A stretch of DNA of 64,000 nt from Verrucomicrobiota bacterium (GCA_018648805.1 JABGQM010000011.1:1-64000); one strand, 5' to 3'. Positions 1 through 9,262 are shown, counted from the stretch's first letter. Program-made: numbers and translations. The notes: generated by a model not told the origin, from the letters alone.

Positions 1-5
1 ACTTT

Positions 6-590
6 TTACACCGTTCTGCACGCCACACCGGGACGGATCAGAAAACGGTTCATGCCGACGATCCGCTGCAGATGCGTGCGTTTCTGTTCCCGGTTCCACC
101 CGATCCAACGCTCTCGGTCGGCCAATTCCAGCGCCGAGGGGCCGTAGCCTATGGCACCAAGTATCCCGTGTTCGGACTGCACCAAGTAGCGGACCCTACG
201 CCCAACCGCCCATCCCAAACCCAGTGGGTGCTCCCGGATCATCAGTTCGTTCCACACTTTTCGATCTTCCTCGGTCTCCACCAGCACCAGATCAAGCTTC
301 GAGATCTGATCCACACGTTTTGGAACCCCTTGCGGCTGGGCAACCTCCTGCCAGAGCCGTTCGTTCTTTGGCGCCAGAAAGATCGACCCTTCGGCCTCCA
401 GCGAGCGCAGAGCCATCAGGCAACTGTTCGTCTGACGGCATCCCAGCTCATCGTAGAAATTGAATCTGTCGCACAAATCCTTGGCCAGTGCTTTGCGCAG
501 AAGCCTGCCGCTACCGCCCAGCAGCTCGCCGATCTGTTCAATAGCGTCTTCTTGACCAAGCCGTTCCTTAATGAGATCTTTTGTATCCAT
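6..590 (-). pseudogene. Truncated DUF4338 / DruA-like protein
   Basis: The 194 residues resemble the N-terminal part of DUF4338 proteins, the family that includes DruA of the Druantia defence system and many proteins linked to mobile elements. The winged-helix-like start (SGRLLRKALAKDLCDRF) and the block ADRERWIGWNREQKRTHLQRIVGMNRFLIRPGV are recognisable. In the family the RFLI..V block is normally followed by an NLASH-type motif and a catalytic-looking C-terminal part. Here a stop codon comes six residues after RPGV, where the family would continue, so this is probably a disrupted copy. ATG at 590 is preferred over a TTG two codons upstream. It lies about 110 bp from an inverted-repeat element. 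Family assignment is from memory of motifs. Confidence 0.6.
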
Positions 591-701
591 GCCCAAAACA
601 TACGCGCCCGGAGACTGAAAGTCCAGCTATCTTTTGTGTATAAAAGACAGAGCTTGCCGGGGTGGAGACCTCTTCTCAGATGAGTGAGTCAGGCTAGTTC
701 C

Positions 702-938
702 GAATGGAACTTGGATAAGCAATTCGCCTAACCTTGTCGTGAACTTCATCGCGAACTGTTCCGAAACTATCTACTCCGTGAACCTTGTCGTCAACTGCAC
801 CGAAAAGGCTCTGACTCACGAACGCAATATCGAGTTCACGACAAAGTTCACGAAGCAGTTTGTCGGTGTAGTTCACGACACAGTTCACGAGCTAGTTTCT
901 TCGTGACCATCCCACACTCTGTTAACCAAGTGCCATTT
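702..938. mobile_element. MITE-like inverted-repeat element, copy 1 (237 bp)
   Basis: The left end GAATGGAACTTGGATAAG and the inverted right end AAATGGCACTTGGTTAAC form imperfect 18-bp terminal inverted repeats. Twelve-base flanks, CAGGCTAGTTCC (690-701) and CAGCCTAGTTCC (939-950), differ at one base and look like a target-site duplication. The interior is filled with short direct and inverted copies of a GTTCACGACAAAGTTCACGA-like motif and carries no convincing gene. Much of the interior matches the copy at 16976-17189. The right-hand duplication contains the stop codon of the neighbouring DUF6288 gene. Confidence 0.8.
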
Positions 939-942
939 CAGC

Positions 943-3900
943 CTAGTTCCCTGAGCGGGCCATCACGGTCCAGGGGCTTTTCCAGTCAGCCGGATTCCGG
1001 TTGCTGAAACCGCCGCTCTCGACGAAGAGATACGTTTTACCACCGACTGTCCTGACCTGCATCTTGAGGGCCTCGTACTTCTTCAGGTTCATCAGCGTGT
1101 CACCGGTCCACCGCATGAGTGCCTCACCTGTCGTGCCATCACGCTTGAGGACAATCTTCGCCAGAGTAGGCTTCCCCGCCTCGCCCCCGGGCGTGAAAGC
1201 GTCAATACTCGCCACCTGAGCGACCGCCACCCAGTCACCTACGACGTCCTTGTTGGCGGCAGACTCGCCGTCAAACGTGAACTTGTCCGCATCGTCTCTG
1301 CTGGTCTGCCATGCGCTGGATAGCATCGTCTGAAGCAACTTGCCCTTCATAATCATCTCATCGGTGATCGGCGGCGCCTTCATTTCCTGCAGCCAGACCG
1401 AGAAGTGCTGCTTCCTGACGCCAGGCGACCGCTTGCCACCCGGAATCGGACAGAAACCTTTGGCGGCAATCGTAACGTCCTTCTCGAAGTCGGGCCACCA
1501 CGCCTTGGTAATGAAGGACCCGATCGCCTTCCCGCCCGCGCGCTTGCCGACACCGCTCTTGCGCTGCATGATCGGCTTGCCGTTCACGTAGATCTCCAGG
1601 CCGTCACCGCCCTGCACGTGCGACATGCCACCCACGACCAGACGGTAGATGTGCCCCTCCTTCAACGGGGGAAACTTTACCTTCGCCTGCATAATCAGGA
1701 CTTCTTTGTCCCAGAAGGTTTTCATGGGTTCACCGCAGCGGCAGAAGGAAGCGGTGCATGTCCGAGTCAGCTCTGTCGAAAGCTTTCCGCCAAGCTGACC
1801 AAACGGTGCGTGGCCGGTCTTCCAACCTGCGCCCTTGGCATCGAACTCCGATTTCATCCACTGCTCCATGCCCTTGGGATCGGTCACCTTGCGATAGCGC
1901 CAGCCGGGCTCCCAGATCTTCTCTTCGGGCGGATCGAAGGTGTGGTAGTGCCACGCGATCGCCGACCGCTCAGGACCGAAGTCATGCCAGTTGTAGTCAT
2001 CAACCCCGATCCGGTTGTAGAGCGCCACCAGCTCGGGCATCTTGGGGCGCGCCGAGAAGGCCGTGCTGGATGCTTCCGCGAGCAGCATGTCGCTGTTATT
2101 ACCCCTGTAATCCCCGTACCCAACAAACTTCGGGATCAGATGATCGATCAGGATGGGCTTCAACGCCTCTTTCACCTTCGGCCCGAACCTGCTCGCGTCG
2201 GCGCCCATATAGAGATCCTTGTGCGGCAAGAGCTGCTCGGGCGAACGCTTGCGGCTCACGTCATACAGCTTGTCAAAGCCGCCGGGCGTGTTCGACAGAT
2301 TTCGGGCAATGCCCTTGAGCATGTAGTCAACGCAGTTCGACATGTCCTGCCCACCCGGTGCCACAAACACGGAGGGATACTTGCTGTAAGCCTCACCCAG
2401 GACTTCGACCGCGTAGGCATAGACCTCAGGGTCAGCCTCTTTCATGGCGGCCACGATGCCGCCCAACGGACTCAAGCCGACCGCCCGTTGATTGCGCGCC
2501 ACCATCTCGCCAATCACCGGCAGAATCTGCTTGTAGTAATCCTTATGAGTGGCCAACGGGGTGACCGCCTGCAAGGCCGCCTGACGCAACCACCAATCTT
2601 CATGCTTGAGCCATTTGTCAAGGGCATCGACATAGGGCGCCACCTTCTCGGCCGGGGCAAGCTTCATGACCTTCATGGCGGCCATGGCCACCCACCACGA
2701 CTCCTCAGGATCGCTGATCATGTCACCCAGCAACTCAATGATCTCGTCCGTCAGGCGGTCGGCGGTTGCAGGCACGCCCTTGCGCGCACCACTCACGGCG
2801 GACACGCCGGCGTGGCGCGCACGGGGATCCTTCGATTTCAGGAGTTCAACGAGCAGGTGGTCGCGTCCGAGGGCACTGATCTTGCCCGACGCCGTGCCGT
2901 GACCGATGCTATCCGGGTGATGGGCGAACATGAGGAGATCGTCGTCACTGACCTTTGGGTTACCCAGCCGCCTGAGCAGCGGCCAGGAGGCGTGAGTGGG
3001 CAGACGTTCCTCGGACATATCCTGTTTCTTGCCCGGCTTGTATTCGCCCGGCTCGAGAGAATAGAACGCCTCGTCGGCCTGCGTACCCCACGGACGCTCA
3101 GGAATCGCATAGGTCTTGCAGTATTTCGTGGGAGGCGCCCCGTAGATACGCAGCTGCTTACGGGGTATCGTATAGATAAGCGGGACGTAATTGCCCCAGG
3201 CCCTACCGCCCTTGTGGCCGGTCGTGCCGTAATTGACGTTCATGCCGCTAGCCCAGCCAAAAGCACCGTCGTGACGCCGGGCCAATTCATACATCCACGC
3301 ACGCTCGTTCATGAACGAGCGGTACATGTCAGGTCGCTTGTCGTACAGCAGGCCCGCCGCAGCACCGCGCCAAATCTCGCCGATCCCGCCGCCCGTGTGA
3401 CCGTGGAACAACCAGGAGGTGGTGTAGAAGCTCTTATTGGCGCTGATATCCCTCGCCTTGGCATAGACCGACGCCTCGCCCTTCGGCGAAAGCGACGCCG
3501 CGGCGGCCATGGCAAAAGCCAGCCCACCGTTCTTCCCATTGTCAACGCCGCCCCCTTCGGGCAGTCCGTCGCCATAGGAGACGTTCCAGTGACCCGCGTA
3601 GCGATAGAAATGGTAGAGGCACGATTGCAAGGTATGCTCGTCCACATCGACGCCGCACTCCTTTGCAAGCAGCAGGAGCGTGAGACTGTGGACACCGGCC
3701 GCGTTCATGTGACCGCCCGCCATGTAGTTATAGTTACAGCCCCCCCGCCCCATCCAGGACCCGTTATAGATGGTCTTCTTCAGGTACTCCGTCATGCTCT
3801 TAATCGCAGGCAGGACGGATTCATCGCCCGTCCGCAGGTAGTACTCGCAGATCGCCGGGCCGGTGTAGCCCACGCCCCAGGGATTCCCCCCGACGTTCCC

Positions 3901-4533
3901 GGACAGCTTCCCGCTAAACCACTTCCGCACGACCTCCAGATCCTTCTCCTCGCCGGTGGAAAGCAGGAACAGGGCGGATCCCCACCCGCGTGGGCTCCTG
4001 GCGAGGAAGTCGGCAAACTCGCGCACGATCTTGTCAGACTTCTCGCAGTCAAGCGGCCAGGTATCGCTATAGCCACCCATAACCGGAATCGTCACGACGA
4101 CTTCTTCGGCTTGCGCATTGGCGTCGGCCTTGACCATCATCTTGAGGACGCCGTCCTTGGCTTCGGCCTCGGTGATGAGGTTACCCAAAATGACGCGCGG
4201 GTCGACCTCCTTGAGCACCTTCCCGTTGATGCTTTCGATGATCTGTCCCGGCTTGAGCTTGCCTGTTGCCGCCGCGGGCGAACCGGGCTCGACGCTGATC
4301 AGGTGCATCGTGAATGCCGGCTGACGCAGTTCCAGTCCAATCCCGATCGGACCCATATGATCGATCGTGAACCGAGGAACATCAGCGGCGGGGTAGAAAT
4401 GAAAGAGGGGCCAATCCTTGTAGTAAGGGTTGTCCAAATCGCCGTCCAGGTTGGCGCGGGCGTCGACACTCCCCAAGAGCATGCCCACCATCACCACACC
4501 ACACCATATTGCACTAGCTACTCTTCGATGCAT
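943..4533 (-). CDS. Secreted PDZ / DUF6288 / HEAT-repeat protein (paralogue 1)
   Basis: This protein of about 1196 residues starts with a signal peptide (MHRRVASAIWCGVVMVGM, cleavage near VDARA). ATG at 4533 is chosen because AAAGGAG lies 6 bases upstream; a longer in-frame start at 4626 lacks such a site. A PDZ-like domain follows (about 60-150, with PGSPAAATGKLKPGQIIESINGK). Next comes a helical region of the DUF6288 type (about 170-530; CEYYLRTGDESVLPAI, GGGIGEIWRG), then HEAT-like repeats (about 560-760), a beta-sandwich-like part with EGHIYRLVVGG and EIYVNGK, and a C-terminal lipocalin-like stretch. Its biochemical role is unknown; the domain plan suggests an exported scaffold or processing enzyme. 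It is most like the protein at 29601-32666. Its stop codon sits inside the target duplication of copy 1 of the mobile element. Confidence 0.85.
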   Translation of the reverse strand: MHRRVASAIWCGVVMVGMLLGSVDARANLDGDLDNPYYKDWPLFHFYPAADVPRFTIDHMGPIGIGLELRQPAFTMHLISVEPGSPAAATGKLKPGQIIESINGKVLKEVDPRVILGNLITEAEAKDGVLKMMVKADANAQAEEVVVTIPVMGGYSDTWPLDCEKSDKIVREFADFLARSPRGWGSALFLLSTGEEKDLEVVRKWFSGKLSGNVGGNPWGVGYTGPAICEYYLRTGDESVLPAIKSMTEYLKKTIYNGSWMGRGGCNYNYMAGGHMNAAGVHSLTLLLLAKECGVDVDEHTLQSCLYHFYRYAGHWNVSYGDGLPEGGGVDNGKNGGLAFAMAAAASLSPKGEASVYAKARDISANKSFYTTSWLFHGHTGGGIGEIWRGAAAGLLYDKRPDMYRSFMNERAWMYELARRHDGAFGWASGMNVNYGTTGHKGGRAWGNYVPLIYTIPRKQLRIYGAPPTKYCKTYAIPERPWGTQADEAFYSLEPGEYKPGKKQDMSEERLPTHASWPLLRRLGNPKVSDDDLLMFAHHPDSIGHGTASGKISALGRDHLLVELLKSKDPRARHAGVSAVSGARKGVPATADRLTDEIIELLGDMISDPEESWWVAMAAMKVMKLAPAEKVAPYVDALDKWLKHEDWWLRQAALQAVTPLATHKDYYKQILPVIGEMVARNQRAVGLSPLGGIVAAMKEADPEVYAYAVEVLGEAYSKYPSVFVAPGGQDMSNCVDYMLKGIARNLSNTPGGFDKLYDVSRKRSPEQLLPHKDLYMGADASRFGPKVKEALKPILIDHLIPKFVGYGDYRGNNSDMLLAEASSTAFSARPKMPELVALYNRIGVDDYNWHDFGPERSAIAWHYHTFDPPEEKIWEPGWRYRKVTDPKGMEQWMKSEFDAKGAGWKTGHAPFGQLGGKLSTELTRTCTASFCRCGEPMKTFWDKEVLIMQAKVKFPPLKEGHIYRLVVGGMSHVQGGDGLEIYVNGKPIMQRKSGVGKRAGGKAIGSFITKAWWPDFEKDVTIAAKGFCPIPGGKRSPGVRKQHFSVWLQEMKAPPITDEMIMKGKLLQTMLSSAWQTSRDDADKFTFDGESAANKDVVGDWVAVAQVASIDAFTPGGEAGKPTLAKIVLKRDGTTGEALMRWTGDTLMNLKKYEALKMQVRTVGGKTYLFVESGGFSNRNPADWKSPWTVMARSGN

Positions 4534-4653
4534 CGTCGCTCCTTTGTTGGCCCACAGAAAGTCTGCCTCCAGCCATAAAAAGCAGATCTTAGCGCATTTC
4601 ACGCGACTTGAGAACCCCAAGCGCATGCTGAGCTGTTCACTCCGAATCAGAGG

Positions 4654-5238
4654 TCAGCTCAACTCATCCCTGACAACAGCAAACTGCTCGACGGCCTGGT
4701 CGAGATCCTCAACGCTGTGCGCGGCGGAGATCTGAACACGGATGCGTGCCATGCCCTTCGGCACCACCGGGAAGGAGAAGCCGACCACATAGATCCCCTT
4801 TTGAAGCAGGCGGTCGGCCATCTCCGTAGCCAGTCGCGCGTCACCCAGCATGATCGGCACGATCGGATGATCGCCCATGGGGACATCAAAACCGGCCTCT
4901 TTCATTCGCATGCGGAAATAGGTTGTATTCGTCGCCAGTCGACCCACCAGGACGCTATCGGAGGCGATGAGCTCCAGGGCTTTGATCGTTGCGGCGGCGA
5001 TGGGCGGCGCCACCGTGTTGGAAAAGAGATACGGGCGCGAACGCTGGCGCAACAGGTCGACGACCTCCTGCCGCGCGCTGGTGTAGCCACCGCTGGCACC
5101 CCCAAGTGCTTTTCCGAAGGTGCCGCAGATCGATGTTTTGTGGATCTTAATCAGGACATCGTTCATTCCGACCTCCGGAACCGGAACATCCTCAAGCCAC
5201 AAACCCGCTTTCGCGTGCGCCTTAACCAATGCCTTCAT
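4654..5238 (-). pseudogene. Chimeric remnant: threonine dehydrogenase N-terminus fused to 2-amino-3-ketobutyrate CoA ligase C-terminus
   Basis: Residues 1-40 match the start of L-threonine 3-dehydrogenase (MKALVKA...[23 protein letters not shown]), ending at the zinc-ligand cysteine C38. From residue 39 the sequence matches glycine C-acetyltransferase ([46 protein letters not shown]), starting just before its PLP lysine (K43 here). About 300 residues of Tdh and about 240 of Kbl are missing, and the two pieces share the dipeptide GT at the joint. The simplest reading is one in-frame deletion across an ancestral tdh-kbl pair, which in many bacteria convert threonine to glycine and acetyl-CoA. 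A good ribosome binding site (GGGGGAG) remains, so a 194-aa protein may be made, but neither active site is complete. Confidence 0.9.
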
Positions 5239-5279
5239 AGTTTACTCCCCCGTTGTCCCTCAAGATCACGTTCTGGAGT

Positions 5280-6275
5280 CTAGGCCATGGTCTCCAGCAT
5301 CTCGAGCGTGACTTCATACCTCAATGCCTTGCCGTCACGGTACGCGATCGCTTCCTCGATCACGTAGTCGGCCAGGCGTCGGACCTCCAGTGCCAGCGCT
5401 CCGGCACTATGCGGCGTGAGCACCACGTTCTCGAGTTCATACAGCCCCGACCCCTCCTTGGGCGGCTCAGGATCCGTCACATCAAGCACGGCCGTCAGAT
5501 CCGGACGTCCCCTCAGCACCTCTATCATGGCCGGCTCATCCACCGTCGCGCCGCGGCCGGTATTGATAAAACTGGCATGTGCCCGCATCGACTCGAAAAG
5601 GTCGCGGCGCAGCATCTTCTTCGTCGCGGGAAGATTCGCCAGATGATTGCTGACCACGAATCCACGTCTGAAGGCCTCCTCAAGCGTCACTTTTTCCACC
5701 CCCAACGCCACCGCATCGTCCTCACAAAGGAACGGATCGAAAACAAGGACATCAAGGGCATACGGTTTCAGAAGTTCGATGACGTTGCGTCCGATCATTC
5801 CTGCGCCAAGCAGGGACACAGTATTCTCGTAGTTACCGGGAAATGCCTCCCGGTCATGATCACCTCGGGTCGCCAGCGCTTTCGCAGCGCGCGCGGCAGA
5901 AAAGAAGCCCTTATTGCAGAGCAGAATCTGAGCCACCGTATACTCGGCGACGGGGACTGCGTTGGCGGCCCATGCAGAGACCACCTTCACACCGGCCTCC
6001 AGAAATGGACGGGCGAAGTTCTGAACGGAGCCGGCACCATAGAAGACCGCTTTCAAAGAAGGGAACAGGGCAATCTGCTCGCGATCGAGGGCCGGCATGC
6101 CCCAGGTAGAGAACAGACACTCGATATCCTTCAGCTCCTCCCGTCGGTCCGTAAGCATCTCGACCGTCAACGGATCCGGATAGAGATCAAACTCCTCCGC
6201 CAGCCGCTCACAACGTCCGCCCCCATACACCGCTGAAATCCGCCCCTCGTCGCCTATTAGAGCTACCTTGATCAT
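5280..6275 (-). CDS. D-isomer-specific 2-hydroxyacid dehydrogenase family protein
   Basis: The 331-residue protein has the two-domain layout of NAD-dependent D-2-hydroxyacid dehydrogenases. The Rossmann glycine motif is LLGAGMIG. The catalytic arginine lies in INTGRGATVDE, the acid in DVTDPEPP, and the histidine in LTPHSAG. ATG at 6275 is chosen because GGGGAAG lies just upstream and the fold begins there (MIKVALIGDEG); an open frame continues upstream to 6494 but is not protein-like. Substrate cannot be told from sequence; the family includes glyoxylate, phosphoglycerate and sugar-acid reductases. It is transcribed in the same direction as its neighbours, but the gap to the next gene is large enough for its own promoter. 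Confidence 0.85.
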   Translation of the reverse strand: MIKVALIGDEGRISAVYGGGRCERLAEEFDLYPDPLTVEMLTDRREELKDIECLFSTWGMPALDREQIALFPSLKAVFYGAGSVQNFARPFLEAGVKVVSAWAANAVPVAEYTVAQILLCNKGFFSAARAAKALATRGDHDREAFPGNYENTVSLLGAGMIGRNVIELLKPYALDVLVFDPFLCEDDAVALGVEKVTLEEAFRRGFVVSNHLANLPATKKMLRRDLFESMRAHASFINTGRGATVDEPAMIEVLRGRPDLTAVLDVTDPEPPKEGSGLYELENVVLTPHSAGALALEVRRLADYVIEEAIAYRDGKALRYEVTLEMLETMA

Positions 6276-6465
6276 CTTTTCTTCCCCATTTTCAGAACTC
6301 GCGTCTAGCGGTCTATCCACTTCCTTGCGGAACCCCACAGACAGATCGGTAACGTTCCAATGTTGACTCCTGGCCCCTGCCAGCTCGCCGGCAGAAACAG
6401 GAACCCGAGCTTGGCAGCCAACGGCCACTCGCACACACGCTCCAGAGGCTGCCAAAGCGCGAGCA

Positions 6466-6530
6466 GTTGCCCCCGTTGGCTGTGTCTGTGTCACTAAGCT
6501 TTGCGGCCGGCACCGTAGCCGCCGGTTCCT
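6466..6530. repeat. Dispersed intergenic repeat, copy A
   Basis: This stretch matches 8130-8195 at roughly three quarters of positions. Shared blocks are GTTGCCCC, GTTGGCT-TGTCT-TGT and TGCGGCCG-CACCGTAGCCG. The two copies lie on either side of the leucine-rich lipoprotein gene in the same orientation. No open frame is conserved between them. Confidence 0.55.
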
Positions 6531-6555
6531 CGGGCGCGAGCAGGGCTAGGTTCTC

Positions 6556-8127
6556 CTATTTCTCGCGGATACGGAGATCGGGTAGCGCTTGCTTGAGGGC
6601 CTCGACCTGGTCGGCGGGGATGGTCTTTGCGATAGAGAGGCGCCGCAACGCCTTGAACGCGGCCAGAGGGGTGATGTCCGCCACCTGACTGCCGTGGAGC
6701 TCCAACGAACTGAGATCGACACTGGATGCGAGCAGGCCCAGATCCGCGAAGGCGGTGCCGGAAAGATTCAGTGATTTCAGGTTCGGTTTCTTCTGGAGCG
6801 CAGAGAAATCAGTCACGGCCGAGTCCCTGATGTCGAGCTCCTGAAGTGCTGATTTATCGGCCAGGGCGGAAATGTCAACCAGCTTGCGGCTCCACGCGGC
6901 CTTGACACGGGTCAGGCCGCTGGATCCCTGCAGGAAGTGGAGTGTGGTGACCTCTCTGCTATTGGACATACTGATTTCTTCCAGTGTCGCCAGTTGGGCC
7001 AGGGGCTTCAGCAGCTCGTCAGTAGCGGTCTTGTTCATATAGATGTTGAGCCGTTTCAGACCGGGAAGGGCCAGCAGTGGTGCATAGTCCTTGAAGGTAT
7101 GGGCAAAGCCGTAGAGATTGAGATCCTCGACGAGAGGCGTTGTTCTCAAGAATTCCAGTGAGTCCACGGCGCTCATGAAGAGTTTGACCGTCTTGAGGTG
7201 TGCCAGGCCACCGAGGGCATCGATGTTGGTTACCTTGGTCGCCATGCAATCAAGCGTCTCCAGATCCTTCAATGCCGCCACAGGGGCAAGGTCAATCAGG
7301 GCGTCGAGTCGAGTCAGCTTGACGACGGTGATCCCGTTGAGCGAACGCAGCGGCTGCAGCGACTCGATCTGCTTGTTGTCGTTGATCGTGAGTTCTTTGA
7401 TCCCTTTGATCTGCACAAGGCGATCGAAATCCTTCTGAGAACATGCCTTCTCAACCGTAACTTTCGACCGTTCGGCGGCGGGCGACGCATTGATCGCACT
7501 GACCGCGTCATCCGGCAAGCGGTTGACCCTGAGCTGGCCCCACTTAATCGTGTAGGCGTCGGCAGGAGCTTCCGCGGCGGGTGCGGGCGCCGCAGCGGGC
7601 GCACGTCCCTTCTGCAGTCCCTTCTGGAGGCCCTCCTCGATCGCCCCTTTCATCATGCCCGCCACGGCAGCCGCCTCGGCTTGGCCTGCATCCGCGGGCG
7701 GTGTGCCCTGCTTCCACATGATGAAGTCCATGTCGTTGCTCTTGTCGGCCCGCAGATTCATGTGTCCCGCCGGGCTGATGGTGGCCGTGAAGGTGATGGT
7801 CTTGTCCCGGTGGGTGGCGCTGAAAACGTGACGTCCCTTCTCGCTGGATACGACGGTGGGTGTGAACGCGACCTGCTTACCGCGGACGCTATGGGTCATG
7901 GTCTCAGCCGTGAAGCTCATACTCATGCTGGCCATGAACTTCATCATCCGGGGCATCATCTTCTCTGCTTCGGCGTCCCACTTGGGGCTCTGCTTGAGCG
8001 CCGCTATGGTGGCGTCCTCATCAAGTATCCAGGAGCCCTGAAGTTCTGTCGGCAGCGTCGCTCGGCAGGAGAGAACCATCGCGGCCACTACCGTGATGCT
8101 GGTGAAAATAAGCTTTTGGAATGTCAT
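6556..8127 (-). CDS. Secreted leucine-rich-repeat lipoprotein
   Basis: The 523-residue protein begins with a lipoprotein-type signal (MTFQKLIFTSITVVAAMVLSC, lipobox VLSC), so it is probably membrane-anchored outside the cytoplasm. Residues about 25-150 form a small beta-rich region (ELQGSWILDED...), which is seen before repeats in other PVC proteins. After an alanine/proline-rich linker, residues about 230-520 hold leucine-rich repeats of the internalin type (LTINDNKQIESLQPLRSL, LKSLNLSGTAFADLGLL, LSSLELHGSQVADITPL). Such repeats usually bind proteins or glycans. ATG at 8127 is chosen because it starts the signal peptide; the ribosome binding site is weak (GGGGC). It is flanked by two copies of a dispersed repeat. 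The binding partner is unknown. Confidence 0.75.
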   Translation of the reverse strand: MTFQKLIFTSITVVAAMVLSCRATLPTELQGSWILDEDATIAALKQSPKWDAEAEKMMPRMMKFMASMSMSFTAETMTHSVRGKQVAFTPTVVSSEKGRHVFSATHRDKTITFTATISPAGHMNLRADKSNDMDFIMWKQGTPPADAGQAEAAAVAGMMKGAIEEGLQKGLQKGRAPAAAPAPAAEAPADAYTIKWGQLRVNRLPDDAVSAINASPAAERSKVTVEKACSQKDFDRLVQIKGIKELTINDNKQIESLQPLRSLNGITVVKLTRLDALIDLAPVAALKDLETLDCMATKVTNIDALGGLAHLKTVKLFMSAVDSLEFLRTTPLVEDLNLYGFAHTFKDYAPLLALPGLKRLNIYMNKTATDELLKPLAQLATLEEISMSNSREVTTLHFLQGSSGLTRVKAAWSRKLVDISALADKSALQELDIRDSAVTDFSALQKKPNLKSLNLSGTAFADLGLLASSVDLSSLELHGSQVADITPLAAFKALRRLSIAKTIPADQVEALKQALPDLRIREK

Positions 8128-8129
8128 GT

Positions 8130-8195
8130 GTTGCCCCAGTTGGCTATGTCTATGTTGCTGATTGCTGCGGCCGTCCACCGTAGCCGGAGGTTGAA
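8130..8195. repeat. Dispersed intergenic repeat, copy B
   Basis: This is the second copy of the repeat at 6466-6530. It lies directly upstream of the leucine-rich lipoprotein start codon, so it may contain that gene's untranslated leader. Confidence 0.55.
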
Positions 8196-8221
8196 CTATA
8201 GCCTTTGCGCCCCAAGAGTCG

Positions 8222-9262
8222 CTAGCAGAAATCGATCATTGTTTTGAGGACGCCGTCTTCATACGAGGCAGCGAGGTCGAAGGCAGCCTGCGCCTGTTCG
8301 AAGGGGAAGCGGTGGGTGACCATCACATTGACGTCGAAATCACCCCGATCCATCATGTCGAGCGAGGGTTGTACGCAATGATTTTGACGGCGGACGTTCT
8401 GGATGCAGAGTTCTTTGCGGCGCAGTTCGTCGATCAGGAAGGTGACACGTTTCGCGGTCGGAGGAATGCCGATCAGCAGCAACTTTCCGCCGGGTTTGAG
8501 CATCGTGATCGCCTGGTCCAGGGCCTCCTGCTCGCCACAGCATTCGAAGACCACATCCAGCCCGCCGGGCTCGAGCGCGGCAACCTTTGCAACGACGTCC
8601 TCGCGGTCCGGATTGCCGCCCCAGACCGCGCCAGCCTTCCGGGCCAACGCGAGGCGGCTGTCAATTTTGTCGGTGACATAGATACTCTCCGCGCCCTGCG
8701 CTTTGGCAGGCAGCAGTACGCTCAGACCGATACAGCCCGCACCCAGAATGCCCACGGCGGCGCCCTGCATCGGGATGGACTGCTTGACCGCGTAGACGCC
8801 GATCGCCAGTGGCTCCGAGATGGCGGCTTCGTCGAATGTGGTCTTCTCGGTCACCTTGAAGCAGCTCCCCTCGGGCATCACGACGTATTCGGAAAGGCAG
8901 CCTTCGGCCTGCCCGGGGCAGCCGAGAAAACGGAGGTCGCGACAGGTATGCGGGCGCCCGGCCTGGCACTGGTCGCACTCGCCGCATGACATAGCCGGCT
9001 CGATGGCGATACGGTCGCCAGGCTTTACACCGCTGACCGTCGCGCCAACGGCTTCGACCACACCGGAGCCCTCATGACCGACCGCATAGGGATACGCTAC
9101 GACCTGCGAGCCAATTCGTCCCTTTTCGTAGTAGTGTACGTCCGATCCACAGACACCCACCGTTCGCATCTTGATCAGCACATCGTTGTCATTGACGATT
9201 TCCGGGGGGGGGACCTCAATCATTTCCATCTGGCGAATACCCGTCAGTTTCATGGCTTTCAT
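8222..9262 (-). CDS. Zinc-dependent medium-chain dehydrogenase (sorbitol/xylitol dehydrogenase-like)
   Basis: The 346-residue protein has the full medium-chain dehydrogenase layout. The catalytic zinc site is GVCGSDVHYYEKG and GHEGSG. The structural zinc site is four cysteines in CGECDQCQAGRPHTC. The NAD-binding motif is GILGAGCIGL, followed by an acidic residue at the end of the next strand (VTDK), favouring NAD over NADP. It is closest in pattern to L-iditol, sorbitol or xylitol dehydrogenases that oxidise polyols to ketoses. A clear AAGGAG lies upstream of ATG 9262. It is divergent from the PocR-AraC regulator at 9527, which might control it. Confidence 0.88.
   Translation of the reverse strand: MKAMKLTGIRQMEMIEVPPPEIVNDNDVLIKMRTVGVCGSDVHYYEKGRIGSQVVAYPYAVGHEGSGVVEAVGATVSGVKPGDRIAIEPAMSCGECDQCQAGRPHTCRDLRFLGCPGQAEGCLSEYVVMPEGSCFKVTEKTTFDEAAISEPLAIGVYAVKQSIPMQGAAVGILGAGCIGLSVLLPAKAQGAESIYVTDKIDSRLALARKAGAVWGGNPDREDVVAKVAALEPGGLDVVFECCGEQEALDQAITMLKPGGKLLLIGIPPTAKRVTFLIDELRRKELCIQNVRRQNHCVQPSLDMMDRGDFDVNVMVTHRFPFEQAQAAFDLAASYEDGVLKTMIDFC

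Noticed and set aside
702..938. CRISPR-like array of TTCACGACAAAG motifs
   Set aside because: Units vary, occur in both orientations and are not separated by spacers of constant length. The inverted ends and target duplication identify a mobile element instead.
1405..4578. Open frame of more than 1000 codons on the plus strand opposite the first DUF6288 gene
   Set aside because: It is the antisense shadow of a high-GC gene with a clear signal peptide, domains and ribosome binding site on the minus strand. Its translation is rich in arginine, histidine and leucine and has no motif.
6276..6494. N-terminal extension of the hydroxyacid dehydrogenase
   Set aside because: The extra 73 residues have no fold-like pattern and overlap a dispersed repeat; the conserved start MIKVALIG has a ribosome binding site.
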